Assembly: GCA_021850085.1 (NCBI GenBank)
Contig: JAJZRZ010000011.1
Coordinates: 1-16,648 of the forward strand
Direction of reading: 5' to 3'
DNA from: Actinomycetes bacterium
Lineage (GTDB): Bacteria > Actinomycetota > Coriobacteriia > Anaerosomatales > Anaerosomataceae
Length of the DNA: 16,648 nucleotides
Made by a program: the position numbers and the translations under genes. This document shows positions 1 through 6,853 of the stretch, piece by piece. Within the stretch, counting starts at the first letter, position 1, and each line of letters begins with the position of its first letter. The notes below the pieces were generated by a model, which saw nothing but the letters and a program-made list of their open reading frames with translations, did not search any database and was not told the origin of the DNA.

Positions 1-2040
1 CTCGTAGGCCGACATGATGACGACCGGGATGTCCACGGTTTCCGGATTCGTCTTGAGAGCCTCGAGCACCTCGTAACCGTCCATCACCGGCATCCGCAGG
101 TCGAGGAGGATGGCATCCGGCCTGGCTTTGCTGACCGCCGCCATGGCCTCGCGGCCGTCGAACGCCGCCATGACCGCGTAGCCGCGTTGCTTCAGTGTGT
201 GCGAGAGCAGCTCGATGATGTTCCGGTCGTCGTCGGCCACCAGCACGAGCGGCGAGGCGATCGAGCCTACGAGCCCGTCGACGATGCCCACCAGGCGTGT
301 CTTGTCGATCGGCTTCTCGAGGTAGCCGGTCGCGCCGTACCGCTCGCTCTTGCCCTCGTCGCAGATGATGGAAAGCACGACCACTGGGATGTTTGCTGTG
401 AGCGGGTCCGCCTTGAGCTTCTTGAGCAGCTGGAAGCCGGCCCCGCCGTCGAGCATGACATCGAGCGTGATTATCCGGGGGTCGAGCTCGGTGGCGTACT
501 GCCACGCTTCGATGGCGGAAAACGCCTTGACCACCTCGTAGCCGCGGCGTGACAGGTACGTGGCGATCAGGTTCGCAACGTCCTCCGAGTCGTCCACCAC
601 GAGTACGCGGCCCCCGGGCGAGCCGAGCGGACCTTCGAGTTCCGGTGTCCGCACGTGCTTGTCCGAGGCGAACGGCAGCGTGAACCAGAACGTGGAGCCC
701 GCGCCCGTCTCGCTTCGCACCCCCACGCAACCGCCGAGCAGTTCGATGATGCTTTTGCAGATGGACAGGCCCAGCCCGGTGCCGCCGATCTCGCGCGTGA
801 GCGACGAGTCCACCCGGTAGAACTTCGTGAAGAGTCTGGCCTGGTCTTCAGGCGCGATGCCGATGCCCTCATCGCGTATCGCGACCGTCACCTGCCCGTC
901 CTCGACGCCGGCCGTGACGTGCACGTCGCCTCCGGCAGGCGAGTACTTGATCGCGTTGCTGATGAAGTTTATGAGCACCTGCCCCACCCGGTCCGGGTCA
1001 CCGGCGGCCGTCGGCAGGTCGGCCGGCACATCGGCCGTGATCGTGCGGCCCTGCTGATCGAGGACGGCGCGGAGCGTGTTGACGGCACCCACGATGGCCT
1101 CGGCCACGTCGAGCGGCTGCACCTTCAAGACGATACGGCCGGACTCGATGCGCGAGATATCGAGCATGTCGTTGATGAGATCCACGAGCCGGTCGGAGTT
1201 TTCTTTGACGATGGACAGGAACTCCCGCTGGATCTCGTTCACCTCGCCGGCCTCGCCGTCCAAGATGAGGTCGATGTAGCCTTTGATCGACGTCAGCGGC
1301 GTGCGGAGTTCGTGGCTCACGGTGGAGACGAACTCGTTCTTCATCTGTGCGGCCTCGCGCTCGGCGGTCACGTCGCGCATGGTGGCGACCGCACCGAGGT
1401 AGTTGCCACGGTCATCCACCACCGGGTCCACGCGCACATCCATGATGCGGTGCCGGGGCTCCTCCGCACGTACTTCCCGCATCTGCGTGCCGGTGCGACG
1501 CACCGGACCTTCGGGGTCGGGTAGCAGGCCGAAGACCCTCCAGGTGTCGGTGATGAGGCCGACGAGCGTCTCGGCGCCTCGACCGAGCATCCGCTCGGCT
1601 GCGGGGTTCACGAAGGTGATGCGATCGCTTTGGTCGAATAGGATCAGACCGTCGCTCGTGCTCGTGAGCACCGCCTCAGAGCGTCGACGCACGCCGAGTA
1701 TCTCGGTGTCGTCGCGTATGGTGACGATCGCGCCCAAAGCGTCACCCTCCCGATAGGGGGTGACGGTACACGTGTACTCACTGCCGCCGCGCTCGCACCT
1801 CGAGGAGGCGGGGACTTCCTGGGTCAACGCGGCATCCACGGTGGCGAGCAGCGTGGGCAGGCCCAGGACCGCAACGGAGTGGCCCACGCATGACGCTCGC
1901 TCGGTGCCGAGCATCGCCGCCCCCACCTCGTTGATGATACGGATCGTGCGGTCGGGCGCGATCGCGATCATGCCTTCTGTGGTGCCGGCCATGAGCGCGC
2001 GGACGTGCGAGTACGTGCGTCGTTCATCGCGCTCGGGCAC
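1..2040 (-). CDS. Hybrid sensor histidine kinase, PAS-PAS-HisKA-HATPase-REC-REC (3' end outside window)
   Basis: At least 680 residues are visible and the C-terminus runs off the left edge. Two PAS-like domains lie at about 15-115 and 120-228. The HisKA domain carries the phospho-acceptor His243 in VSHELRTPLTSIKG. The HATPase_c domain has the N box around Asn358-Asn362, a DEGIGI motif at 390-395 and the G2 motif GGTGLGLSI at 419-427. The first receiver (about 478-590) has acidic DD at 483-484, phospho-acceptor Asp527 and Lys576. The second (from about 598) has DDD at 603-605 and Asp647, and is cut. No membrane segment or signal peptide is seen, so it should be a cytosolic sensor with an internal phosphorelay. 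I chose the GTG start at 2040 because GGAGGTGAT lies 5-8 bases before it. In-frame ATGs at 2064 and 2046 are possible but have poor or overlapping SD spacing. Ligand and partner regulator are unknown. Confidence 0.93.
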   Translation of the reverse strand, partial: MPERDERRTYSHVRALMAGTTEGMIAIAPDRTIRIINEVGAAMLGTERASCVGHSVAVLGLPTLLATVDAALTQEVPASSRCERGGSEYTCTVTPYREGDALGAIVTIRDDTEILGVRRRSEAVLTSTSDGLILFDQSDRITFVNPAAERMLGRGAETLVGLITDTWRVFGLLPDPEGPVRRTGTQMREVRAEEPRHRIMDVRVDPVVDDRGNYLGAVATMRDVTAEREAAQMKNEFVSTVSHELRTPLTSIKGYIDLILDGEAGEVNEIQREFLSIVKENSDRLVDLINDMLDISRIESGRIVLKVQPLDVAEAIVGAVNTLRAVLDQQGRTITADVPADLPTAAGDPDRVGQVLINFISNAIKYSPAGGDVHVTAGVEDGQVTVAIRDEGIGIAPEDQARLFTKFYRVDSSLTREIGGTGLGLSICKSIIELLGGCVGVRSETGAGSTFWFTLPFASDKHVRTPELEGPLGSPGGRVLVVDDSEDVANLIATYLSRRGYEVVKAFSAIEAWQYATELDPRIITLDVMLDGGAGFQLLKKLKADPLTANIPVVVLSIICDEGKSERYGATGYLEKPIDKTRLVGIVDGLVGSIASPLVLVADDDRNIIELLSHTLKQRGYAVMAAFDGREAMAAVSKARPDAILLDLRMPVMDGYEVLEALKTNPETVDIPVVIMSAYE

Positions 2041-2157
2041 TCGCATCACCTCCAGCACGGGCATGGATGTGCACCAAGGTATTCTGGTGACACGGCGGAA
2101 TTCCTGCCTGTAGGGCTGGGTTGCGCGCACTTCGTGCGAGAAGGGGGAGTGATCGTG
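2041..2157. promoter_or_regulatory. Divergent intergenic region between the hybrid kinase gene and rpiA
   Basis: This 117-base gap must hold the promoters for both divergent genes, unless they start inside the neighbours' coding sequence. I see a TATTCT hexamer at 2080-2085 on the plus strand that could be a weak -10, but no convincing -35 at the right distance. There is no clear palindromic operator. The two Shine-Dalgarno stretches flank the gap: GGAGGTGAT for the kinase on the minus strand, overlapping the left end, and AAGGGGGAG for rpiA at 2141-2149. Confidence 0.4.
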
Positions 2158-2826
2158 GTGCGCGAACACCTCAAATGCCAGGCCGCGGAGGCGGCGGTCG
2201 CGTACGTCGAGCCGGGTATGGTCCTCGGGGTGGGAGCCGGGAGCACCACGGAGCAGTTCGTTCGTGTGCTGGCGGCGTCGGACCGCAGGCCGAGGGCCGC
2301 GGTGGCTGCCTCCGAGCGCAGCCGGGTGCTGCTTGAGTCACTCGGCATCAGCGTGGTGGGACTTACCGGCGAGATCGTGCCGCTCGCGCTGTACGTCGAT
2401 GGCGCCGACGAAGTGGACCCGCGCCTCAGGCTCATCAAAGGCGCAGGAGGCGCGCTGACCCGCGAAAAGGTCATCGCCACAGCCTCCCGACGATTCGTGT
2501 GCATCGTGGACGAGAGCAAGCTGGTGCCCACACTGGGGGCGTTCCCGCTGCCCCTCGAGGTCGTCCCGTTTGCGGTCCACCTGGTGGAGCACGAGCTGCG
2601 CTCGCGTGGGGGTGCGCCGCTCCTGCGGGTGGGATACGAGACCGACAACGGCAATCGTATCCTCGACGTCACGGGCCTGGACGTGTCCGATCCCGAGCAG
2701 GTCGAGCGCGATCTCGCCGGGATCCCCGGCGTTGTGGAGTGCGGGATCTTCGCCAGGCGCAGAGCGGATGTGGTCGTGATAGGAACCGAGGCGGGGCCGC
2801 GAAGACTCATGCCGCAACGTGCTTGA
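2158..2826 (+). CDS. rpiA: Ribose-5-phosphate isomerase A
   Basis: This enzyme interconverts ribose 5-phosphate and ribulose 5-phosphate in the cytosolic non-oxidative pentose phosphate pathway. The 222 residues match the usual length of the family. Diagnostic motifs are GVGAGSTTEQF (phosphate loop, about 24-34), DGADEVD at 81-87 and KGAGGALTREK at 94-104 with the presumed catalytic Glu103, followed by Lys121. The frame is open upstream to an ATG at 2005, but that extension overlaps the divergent kinase and has no RpiA-like sequence. The purine-rich stretch AGAAGGGGGAG at 2139-2149 precedes two adjacent GTG codons at 2155 and 2158. I take 2158, which gives the family-typical opening, but 2155 is equally possible. 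It runs divergently from the kinase, and its stop lies only 16 bases from the end of the convergent peptidase gene. Confidence 0.96.
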   Translation: MREHLKCQAAEAAVAYVEPGMVLGVGAGSTTEQFVRVLAASDRRPRAAVAASERSRVLLESLGISVVGLTGEIVPLALYVDGADEVDPRLRLIKGAGGALTREKVIATASRRFVCIVDESKLVPTLGAFPLPLEVVPFAVHLVEHELRSRGGAPLLRVGYETDNGNRILDVTGLDVSDPEQVERDLAGIPGVVECGIFARRRADVVVIGTEAGPRRLMPQRA

Positions 2827-2842
2827 AGGCCGAGCAGCTCCG

Positions 2843-3979
2843 CTACCGGCCATAGGCCACGAGCGCCTTGGCGTCAACTATCCCGGCGCCCTGCGCCTCA
2901 GGCGGCGTTCTCGGCACGCGTTGCGCCGAGCCGGCCAGCATCGACTCAAGCGCGTCCGGGCTAAGCCCGGGATCCATGCCGAGCCTGAGCGCCACCGCGC
3001 CGGCCACGTGCGGTGACGCCATGCTCGTCCCGCTGAGCGACACGTATCCTCCTCCGAGGTAGGTGGAGGGTATGTCTTCGCCGGGAGCACACAGGTCGAT
3101 CTCGACGCCGCGACTGCTCCATTCAGCGACGGAGCGGCGGGTGTTCATGCCGCTGACAGCGATCACTCCGGCCAGCCGGGCCGGATAGTCCACCGACGAC
3201 CCTGCCGAGATGCCCCTGTTGCCTGCGGCAGCGACGAGGATCGTGCCGCGCGCCCGCGAAGACGAGACAGCGGCCTCGAGCGCTTGGCTGTGGACAAGAG
3301 TGCCAAAGCTCATGTTCACGATGTCGGCACCGTGCGCATCGGCCCACTCGAGCCCCTGGATGACTTCAGAGATCCATCCCGCCCCGGATGAATCGAGCAC
3401 CTTCACCGGCAGAACGGCGGCAGAAGGGGCGACCCCGACCACGCCGAGCCCGTTGATCGCCGCGGCGACGACCCCGGCCACGTGCGTCCCGTGCCCGTTG
3501 TCGTCTTCAGGAGCGGAACCCGGTGCGAGGACGTTGTGGCCCGGCAGCAAGTTGTCCACGAGGTCCGGATGGTCGGTGTCGACCCCCGTGTCGAGGATGG
3601 CGACGGTCACCCCTGCACCCTTCGAGGTCCCCCAGGTCTTGTCGGCATCGATAGCCCTGATACCCCACGGCACGCGTTGCTTTGTCCCTAAGGACGAGGC
3701 CCGGACCAGTACGTCGTCTTCCACCCCACGAACACCCGGTAGAGCCGATATCGCTCGGGCATCGCTCTCGACCAACAGCGCGCTCATGGCATCGGCTGAC
3801 GGCAGAACCGAGAGCACGCGCCCGCGTCTCGCGATGGTCTTCCAGCGCTCGGCCGGAGCGGTCCCCGCTTCGAAAACCACGATCCTGCGCCGTGGTACCT
3901 CGACGCCGTCGCAGGGTGCGGGCAGAGCCAGTACGATCAGGGCTGCCGCGAGCGTCGCGGCTATGAGTCTGAAGCGCAT
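2843..3979 (-). CDS. Secreted subtilisin-family (S8) serine peptidase with I9 propeptide
   Basis: A 378-residue exported serine endopeptidase. Residues 1-22 form a Sec-type signal peptide: basic MRFR, then an alanine/leucine-rich core. Residues about 31-92 look like an inhibitor I9 pro-domain that would be removed on maturation. The catalytic domain (about 100-378) carries the triad Asp130 (AILDTGVD), His163 (NGHGTHVAG) and Ser319 (SGTSMASPHVAG), with the oxyanion Asn254 in AAAGNRG. There is no C-terminal anchor or extra domain, so the enzyme is probably released or sits in the cell wall. The ATG start has AAAGGA about six bases upstream. It is the last of three consecutive minus-strand genes for exported proteins and begins 30 bases after the lipoprotein gene ends, which suggests co-transcription. 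Substrate is unknown. Confidence 0.95.
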   Translation of the reverse strand: MRFRLIAATLAAALIVLALPAPCDGVEVPRRRIVVFEAGTAPAERWKTIARRGRVLSVLPSADAMSALLVESDARAISALPGVRGVEDDVLVRASSLGTKQRVPWGIRAIDADKTWGTSKGAGVTVAILDTGVDTDHPDLVDNLLPGHNVLAPGSAPEDDNGHGTHVAGVVAAAINGLGVVGVAPSAAVLPVKVLDSSGAGWISEVIQGLEWADAHGADIVNMSFGTLVHSQALEAAVSSSRARGTILVAAAGNRGISAGSSVDYPARLAGVIAVSGMNTRRSVAEWSSRGVEIDLCAPGEDIPSTYLGGGYVSLSGTSMASPHVAGAVALRLGMDPGLSPDALESMLAGSAQRVPRTPPEAQGAGIVDAKALVAYGR

Positions 3980-4009
3980 CGACGGTCCTTTCCACCTCTT
4001 GTATCGAGG

Positions 4010-5053
4010 CTATCGCACGGAGATGAAGTACAGGGTGGCCTTTTTGGGTTCGCCGGGCTTGCTCGCCACGCTCGCCACGAACGTGTTCGGGTCGGCGCAG
4101 TCCAGCGAGTCGAAGATTGTGCCGAAGGCCTTGCTGACGTCCTCTGTCTGCTGGGAGGCAGCGGCGTCCATAAGGGTCAGCCGATGCCCGGTCTCGAGGA
4201 TGGCAACCCGATCGCCGCTGACCCGGAACGCCTGAATGAAGTTCTTGTCACGGAGCGCGGTGAATGTGCCATCCGGAATGGAGTAGTAGCCGAAGCGCTG
4301 CTTCGTCCAGTCCCACTCGATGTAGGTGTCGAAGTTGATCGAGTACAGCCTGTCTCCGGATAGCTGCGCGTAACCGGGGAAGCGGAAGTCCGTGTCCTGA
4401 ATGGGGTAGTCCTCGATTGTTCCGTCACGTAGTGAGGCGACGCGGTAGAACCCCGTGTTGTCGATGATGTCGGTCCACAGCAGCCGGTCGCCCTCGATAT
4501 GGACGAAGTTGTTGTACAGGCCGGGGTGGTTGTTCTCCGCGATCACCCTGTTCTCGCCGCCGTTCAGATCCCGGACGGTCAGTTCGTATCGGTCATCGTC
4601 CACCCGGTTCATCCAAGCCACCAGACTTCCCGCGAGAATCGGGCCGAAGACCGCCTGGACCCCCCCGAGAAGCAGCCGCTCGCCACCCGTCCTGGGTTGC
4701 GCGTACATGCCCATGTTCGTCTCCCAGACGATCCACTCTTCGCTCACCTCAAGCCACGCGATGTCGTTGTCGGAGGTGATCACGATCTCCTCTTCGCCCG
4801 TTTCGGGATCGAGCGTGATGATGCGGTCGATGATCCCCTCGTCGTTGCCGCACACAGACACGTACAGAAGGCCGCCCGCCTTCTTGGCGTGTCCGAACAG
4901 ACGATAAGGAATGGTGACAGTCTTCACGCTCTGGTAGAGACGAGGCGGCTCCGGGTCACTACGCGCCTCGACAGGGACGGATGGACGCGAGCAGCCGGGA
5001 ACGAAAAGGACGATGATGGCAACCGCAGAGCAAAGAACCCCCAAGCGCTTCAC
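4010..5053 (-). CDS. Predicted lipoprotein with a TolB-like six-bladed beta-propeller
   Basis: I do not recognise a specific family. The 347-residue product starts with a lipoprotein signal: Lys-Arg, a hydrophobic core, then a VPGC lipobox with the lipidated Cys21. Pro at the -2 position is slightly unusual. The rest is beta-rich and divides into about six repeats of 40-50 residues. Three of them open with S/E-G-D-R-(L/V), and several carry a W-x-D or D-x-x-T/N-G turn typical of TolB/WD-like propellers. No catalytic motif is evident, so a binding or scaffolding role at the outer membrane-facing surface is inferred. The GTG start at 5053 is preceded by GGGGGAG with five bases of spacing. The reading frame is open further upstream to 5305, but that extension overlaps the cysteine peptidase gene and precedes the signal peptide. 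The gene lies between two secreted peptidase genes. Confidence 0.8.
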   Translation of the reverse strand: MKRLGVLCSAVAIIVLFVPGCSRPSVPVEARSDPEPPRLYQSVKTVTIPYRLFGHAKKAGGLLYVSVCGNDEGIIDRIITLDPETGEEEIVITSDNDIAWLEVSEEWIVWETNMGMYAQPRTGGERLLLGGVQAVFGPILAGSLVAWMNRVDDDRYELTVRDLNGGENRVIAENNHPGLYNNFVHIEGDRLLWTDIIDNTGFYRVASLRDGTIEDYPIQDTDFRFPGYAQLSGDRLYSINFDTYIEWDWTKQRFGYYSIPDGTFTALRDKNFIQAFRVSGDRVAILETGHRLTLMDAAASQQTEDVSKAFGTIFDSLDCADPNTFVASVASKPGEPKKATLYFISVR

Positions 5054-5085
5054 AGTGTCTCCCCCCGCCGCGGACATTCCCGAGT

Positions 5086-5119
5086 GGGCTCCGGAGGCTT
5101 GGCTTGGCCCCCGGAGCCC
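5086..5119 (-). terminator. Strong GC hairpin between the cysteine peptidase and lipoprotein genes
   Basis: GGGCTCCGG (5086-5094) and CCGGAGCCC (5111-5119) are perfect nine-base inverted repeats. The inner bases add about four more pairs, leaving a loop near eight bases. It lies 22 bases after the stop of the upstream peptidase gene and about 20 bases before the lipoprotein's Shine-Dalgarno. No T-run follows on the minus strand, so it is not a canonical intrinsic terminator. It could act as a partial terminator, an RNA-processing or stability element, or a leader structure. The structure itself is clear, the function is inferred. Confidence 0.5.
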
Positions 5120-5141
5120 CCCGTTTCCTACCGGTGCATTG

Positions 5142-5990
5142 CTACCACGCCATAGCCAGGTTGCTGCCCTCCAGATCGGCCTGATAACAGGCCCTGAACA
5201 GGCCGTTGTAGGTGGTACAGCCCACATCGTCCCAGTAGGTTCCTCTGTAGGCGACCCTCCAGTTGGGATCCACATCGCGCATGCGCACCGGCACGGACCG
5301 GTCATCGATGCCGCTGATGGTCACGTAATGACGAGAGCTGTGTCCGCGGTAGCGCGAAAGGAGGCTCGTCTGTAGCAGAACGACGGGAACCGTCCCGCCT
5401 GCCTTCGACGTCAGCATCCCCCCGATGCGGTCGTAGAACGCTCCGAGAGGGTCGCTCGTGTTGCTTATATCGGCGGCAACGTAGTGATAGGTACCGAACG
5501 TGCCCTTGTAGCTGTTCAGCGCTCGGGCGATGCCGCTGGTCGTGCTGCCAGAAGTCGTCGTCCCGATCCTTGATGCGAGTGTCGTCTGCGAAGGCAGTGC
5601 GACAGCCGAGCCGCTGGCAGCCTTGTGCCAGTACAGGCTCTGGCGCGCGGCGGCCGGCCCACACCAGTAGGAGTTCTCCTGCTTGTAGCACGGCACGTAC
5701 TTGGACTGGTACCCATACCGGTTCAACGCCAACAGGCACAGCGCGCTGACGGACTCCCGCTCGAGGCAGCGGCAGAGCGCTACTGAGCGCCGTGCTATGC
5801 CGAACGCGGCCTCCTTCTCGAGGCACTGTTCGTTGAGCTTCTTTCGCTCGGTGTCCGTGAGTTGTGGATCGTCAAGCAGCGCGCCGCCCACAGGCTGCTG
5901 CTTGGGCGGAGGCGCTCCATGCGCCAGCCCGGCCGAAAGCAGGCCGGCAAGTGCGACGACCGCTATGAAACCCCGTGTCCATCCCCTCAT
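5142..5990 (-). CDS. Secreted C39-like papain-fold cysteine peptidase
   Basis: A 282-residue protein with a Sec signal peptide (WTRGF then a hydrophobic stretch, probable cleavage at AHG-A near residue 25). The C-terminal two thirds resemble the Peptidase_C39_2 / C39-like family. Gln104 and Cys110 lie in QENSYWCGPAA, and His221 lies in RHYVTISGIDD. Asp241 in RDVDPN completes a plausible Cys-His-Asp triad with an oxyanion Gln. The N-terminal segment at about 40-100 is charged and contains Cys56, Cys73, Cys75 and Cys85. With Cys101, Cys258 and Cys268 this gives seven non-catalytic cysteines, so disulfides are likely after export. There is no ABC-transporter fusion, so it is not a bacteriocin exporter. 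The ATG start has GGGGG ten bases upstream, a loose SD. It is first of the three-gene exported set. The true substrate is unknown. Confidence 0.8.
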   Translation of the reverse strand: MRGWTRGFIAVVALAGLLSAGLAHGAPPPKQQPVGGALLDDPQLTDTERKKLNEQCLEKEAAFGIARRSVALCRCLERESVSALCLLALNRYGYQSKYVPCYKQENSYWCGPAAARQSLYWHKAASGSAVALPSQTTLASRIGTTTSGSTTSGIARALNSYKGTFGTYHYVAADISNTSDPLGAFYDRIGGMLTSKAGGTVPVVLLQTSLLSRYRGHSSRHYVTISGIDDRSVPVRMRDVDPNWRVAYRGTYWDDVGCTTYNGLFRACYQADLEGSNLAMAW

Positions 5991-6165
5991 GTTGAGATTA
6001 CCCCCGATTCGATGCGTGACCGACGATACGTGCTGTGTGCGTCAGCCGCCTCTCCCTTCTGAGGGCGATCGCGGGATACGGGCAGACAGGGCGGGGACCG
6101 GCCCCGTCCGCTCGCAGGCTCGACTACCTCGATACGCCCGAGCTGAAGCTATACGCATGGATCGT

Positions 6166-6202
6166 AACCGGACACCATCAACCGGATGTAAACGGATGGT
6201 GT
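6166..6202. repeat. AACCGGA direct repeats interleaved with an eight-base inverted repeat
   Basis: AACCGGA occurs at 6166-6172 and again at 6180-6186, 14 bases apart. A near copy, AAACGGA, follows at 6190-6196. Overlapping these, ACACCATC (6172-6179) and GATGGTGT (6195-6202) form a perfect inverted repeat around a 15-base spacer. The combination in a non-coding region resembles an operator or an RNA stem, but I recognise no known regulator's site. Confidence 0.35.
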
Positions 6203-6265
6203 GCGCAAGGTGAGGAGGCCGACCGGAAGCGGCCAGCGATACGGCGACTTTCTGCCGGGACGAGA

Positions 6266-6297
6266 ACGCGGGCGGCCCGTGGAGGACTCGCCCGCGT
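6266..6297 (-). terminator. Possible terminator hairpin after tRNA-Arg and the men operon
   Basis: ACGCGGGCG (6266-6274) and CGCCCGCGT (6289-6297) are perfect nine-base inverted repeats around a 14-base loop. It lies 10 bases beyond the encoded CCA of tRNA-Arg on the minus strand, the right place to end the men-tRNA transcript. The bases after it (TTCTCGTCCC) are only mildly T-rich, so intrinsic termination would be weak. It may instead mark the tRNA 3' processing region. Confidence 0.45.
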
Positions 6298-6307
6298 GAT
6301 CGCCGAT

Positions 6308-6383
6308 TGGTGCCCCCGGCAGGATTCGAACCTGCGACACCAGGTTTAGGAAACCTGTGCTCTATCCCCTGAGCTACGAGGGC
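6308..6383 (-). tRNA. tRNA-Arg (anticodon CCU)
   Basis: The minus strand folds into a complete 76-base cloverleaf. Acceptor GCCCTCG pairs with CGGGGGC, including one G-T pair. The D arm is GCTC/GAGC with loop AGGGGATA. The anticodon arm is CAGGT/ACCTG with loop TTCCTAA, so the anticodon is CCT, reading AGG arginine codons. The variable region is GTGTC and the T arm is GCAGG/CCTGC with loop TTCGAAT. The discriminator base is A and the CCA tail is encoded at 6308-6310. The 5' end is 17 bases after the menI stop on the same strand, with no obvious promoter between, so it may be cut out of the men transcript. Confidence 0.97.
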
Positions 6384-6400
6384 GGCTTGAGAAGCGCGCC

Positions 6401-6853
6401 CTATTCTGCCACGTCAGAGGTGAGCGTGCCACCGGTTCCCCGGTCAGCGGATCGTGCGTCACCCACGCCCCGCCGGTCCACCACGCGCACCGTGCAGGTC
6501 CCAGTGGAGAGCACCTCTCCGGTCGCGCCGCGGCACTCGACGTCCCACACCTGACGGTTCGTCGCGATCTCGGCAGGCGTGGCCGTGCCCGTGACCACAC
6601 CAGCGCGCGTGCTTCGCACGTGGCGGATGCACAACTCGACGCCGAACACGCTTTGCGTCTCAGGGTCCACGTGCTGCAGCGCGCCGAGGCTCGCGACCGT
6701 TTCGAGTAGTGCGGCTGTGGCGCCGCCGTGAAGATAGCCGAACGGCTGGATCGTCCTGTGGTCTACGGGCATGGTGGCCACCGCACCCTCGACATCGGCG
6801 CGCACGACATCGATGCCGAGAGCCTCCAGCAGCGTGTCCCTATACTCCACCAC
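6401..6853 (-). CDS. menI: Hotdog-fold thioesterase, probable 1,4-dihydroxy-2-naphthoyl-CoA hydrolase
   Basis: A 150-residue PaaI/YdiI-type thioesterase that should release 1,4-dihydroxy-2-naphthoate from its CoA ester, the step after MenB. The signature VDHRTIQPFG (about 30-39), the LHGG turn at 41-44 and ALLETVASLG with the presumed catalytic Glu51 closely resemble E. coli YdiI/MenI. A flexible, non-conserved tail follows from about residue 127. Two adjacent GTG codons (6853, 6850) can serve as start. GAGGTGG lies about six bases before the first, which I chose. The gene overlaps the end of menEC by 14 bases, indicating translational coupling. The family match alone would allow other aryl- or acyl-CoA substrates. 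Position at the end of a men operon is what makes MenI the best call. Confidence 0.85.
   Translation of the reverse strand: MVEYRDTLLEALGIDVVRADVEGAVATMPVDHRTIQPFGYLHGGATAALLETVASLGALQHVDPETQSVFGVELCIRHVRSTRAGVVTGTATPAEIATNRQVWDVECRGATGEVLSTGTCTVRVVDRRGVGDARSADRGTGGTLTSDVAE

Larger units (their letters stand above)
5991..6307. other. 317-base gene-free region upstream of the cysteine peptidase gene
   Basis: I see no credible coding sequence here. The short frames across it lack Shine-Dalgarno sites and show no domain. It holds the presumed promoter and long leader of the cysteine peptidase gene (minus strand). A TATAGC hexamer at 6148-6153 could be its -10, but no good -35 is apparent. It contains a CGGGG/CCCCG hairpin at 6092-6106 with two further pairs outside a mismatch, an ACACCATC/GATGGTGT inverted repeat at 6172-6202, repeated AACCGGA words, and the tRNA-proximal hairpin at 6266-6297. 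I could not match any known riboswitch. Confidence 0.6.

Noticed and set aside
655..1524. A 289-codon plus-strand open frame opposite the histidine kinase
   Set aside because: It is antisense to the HisKA/HATPase region, which has all its motifs. No SD or protein family supports it.
2005..2157. Longer rpiA start at the ATG of 2005
   Set aside because: The extra 51 residues overlap the divergent kinase start, show no RpiA homology, and a good SD sits just before the GTG pair at 2155/2158.
3210..4235. A 341-codon plus-strand open frame opposite the subtilisin gene
   Set aside because: It is a low-complexity Ser/Thr/Pro/Ala translation typical of an antisense shadow and spans two real genes.
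5991..6307. A cyclic-dinucleotide or other known riboswitch in the leader of the cysteine peptidase gene
   Set aside because: There are several hairpins, but I could not match the conserved core of any riboswitch class by eye.
6308..6383. tRNA-Arg as an integration site with an island to its left
   Set aside because: No second copy of the tRNA 3' end, no integrase and no change in base use were seen in the window.
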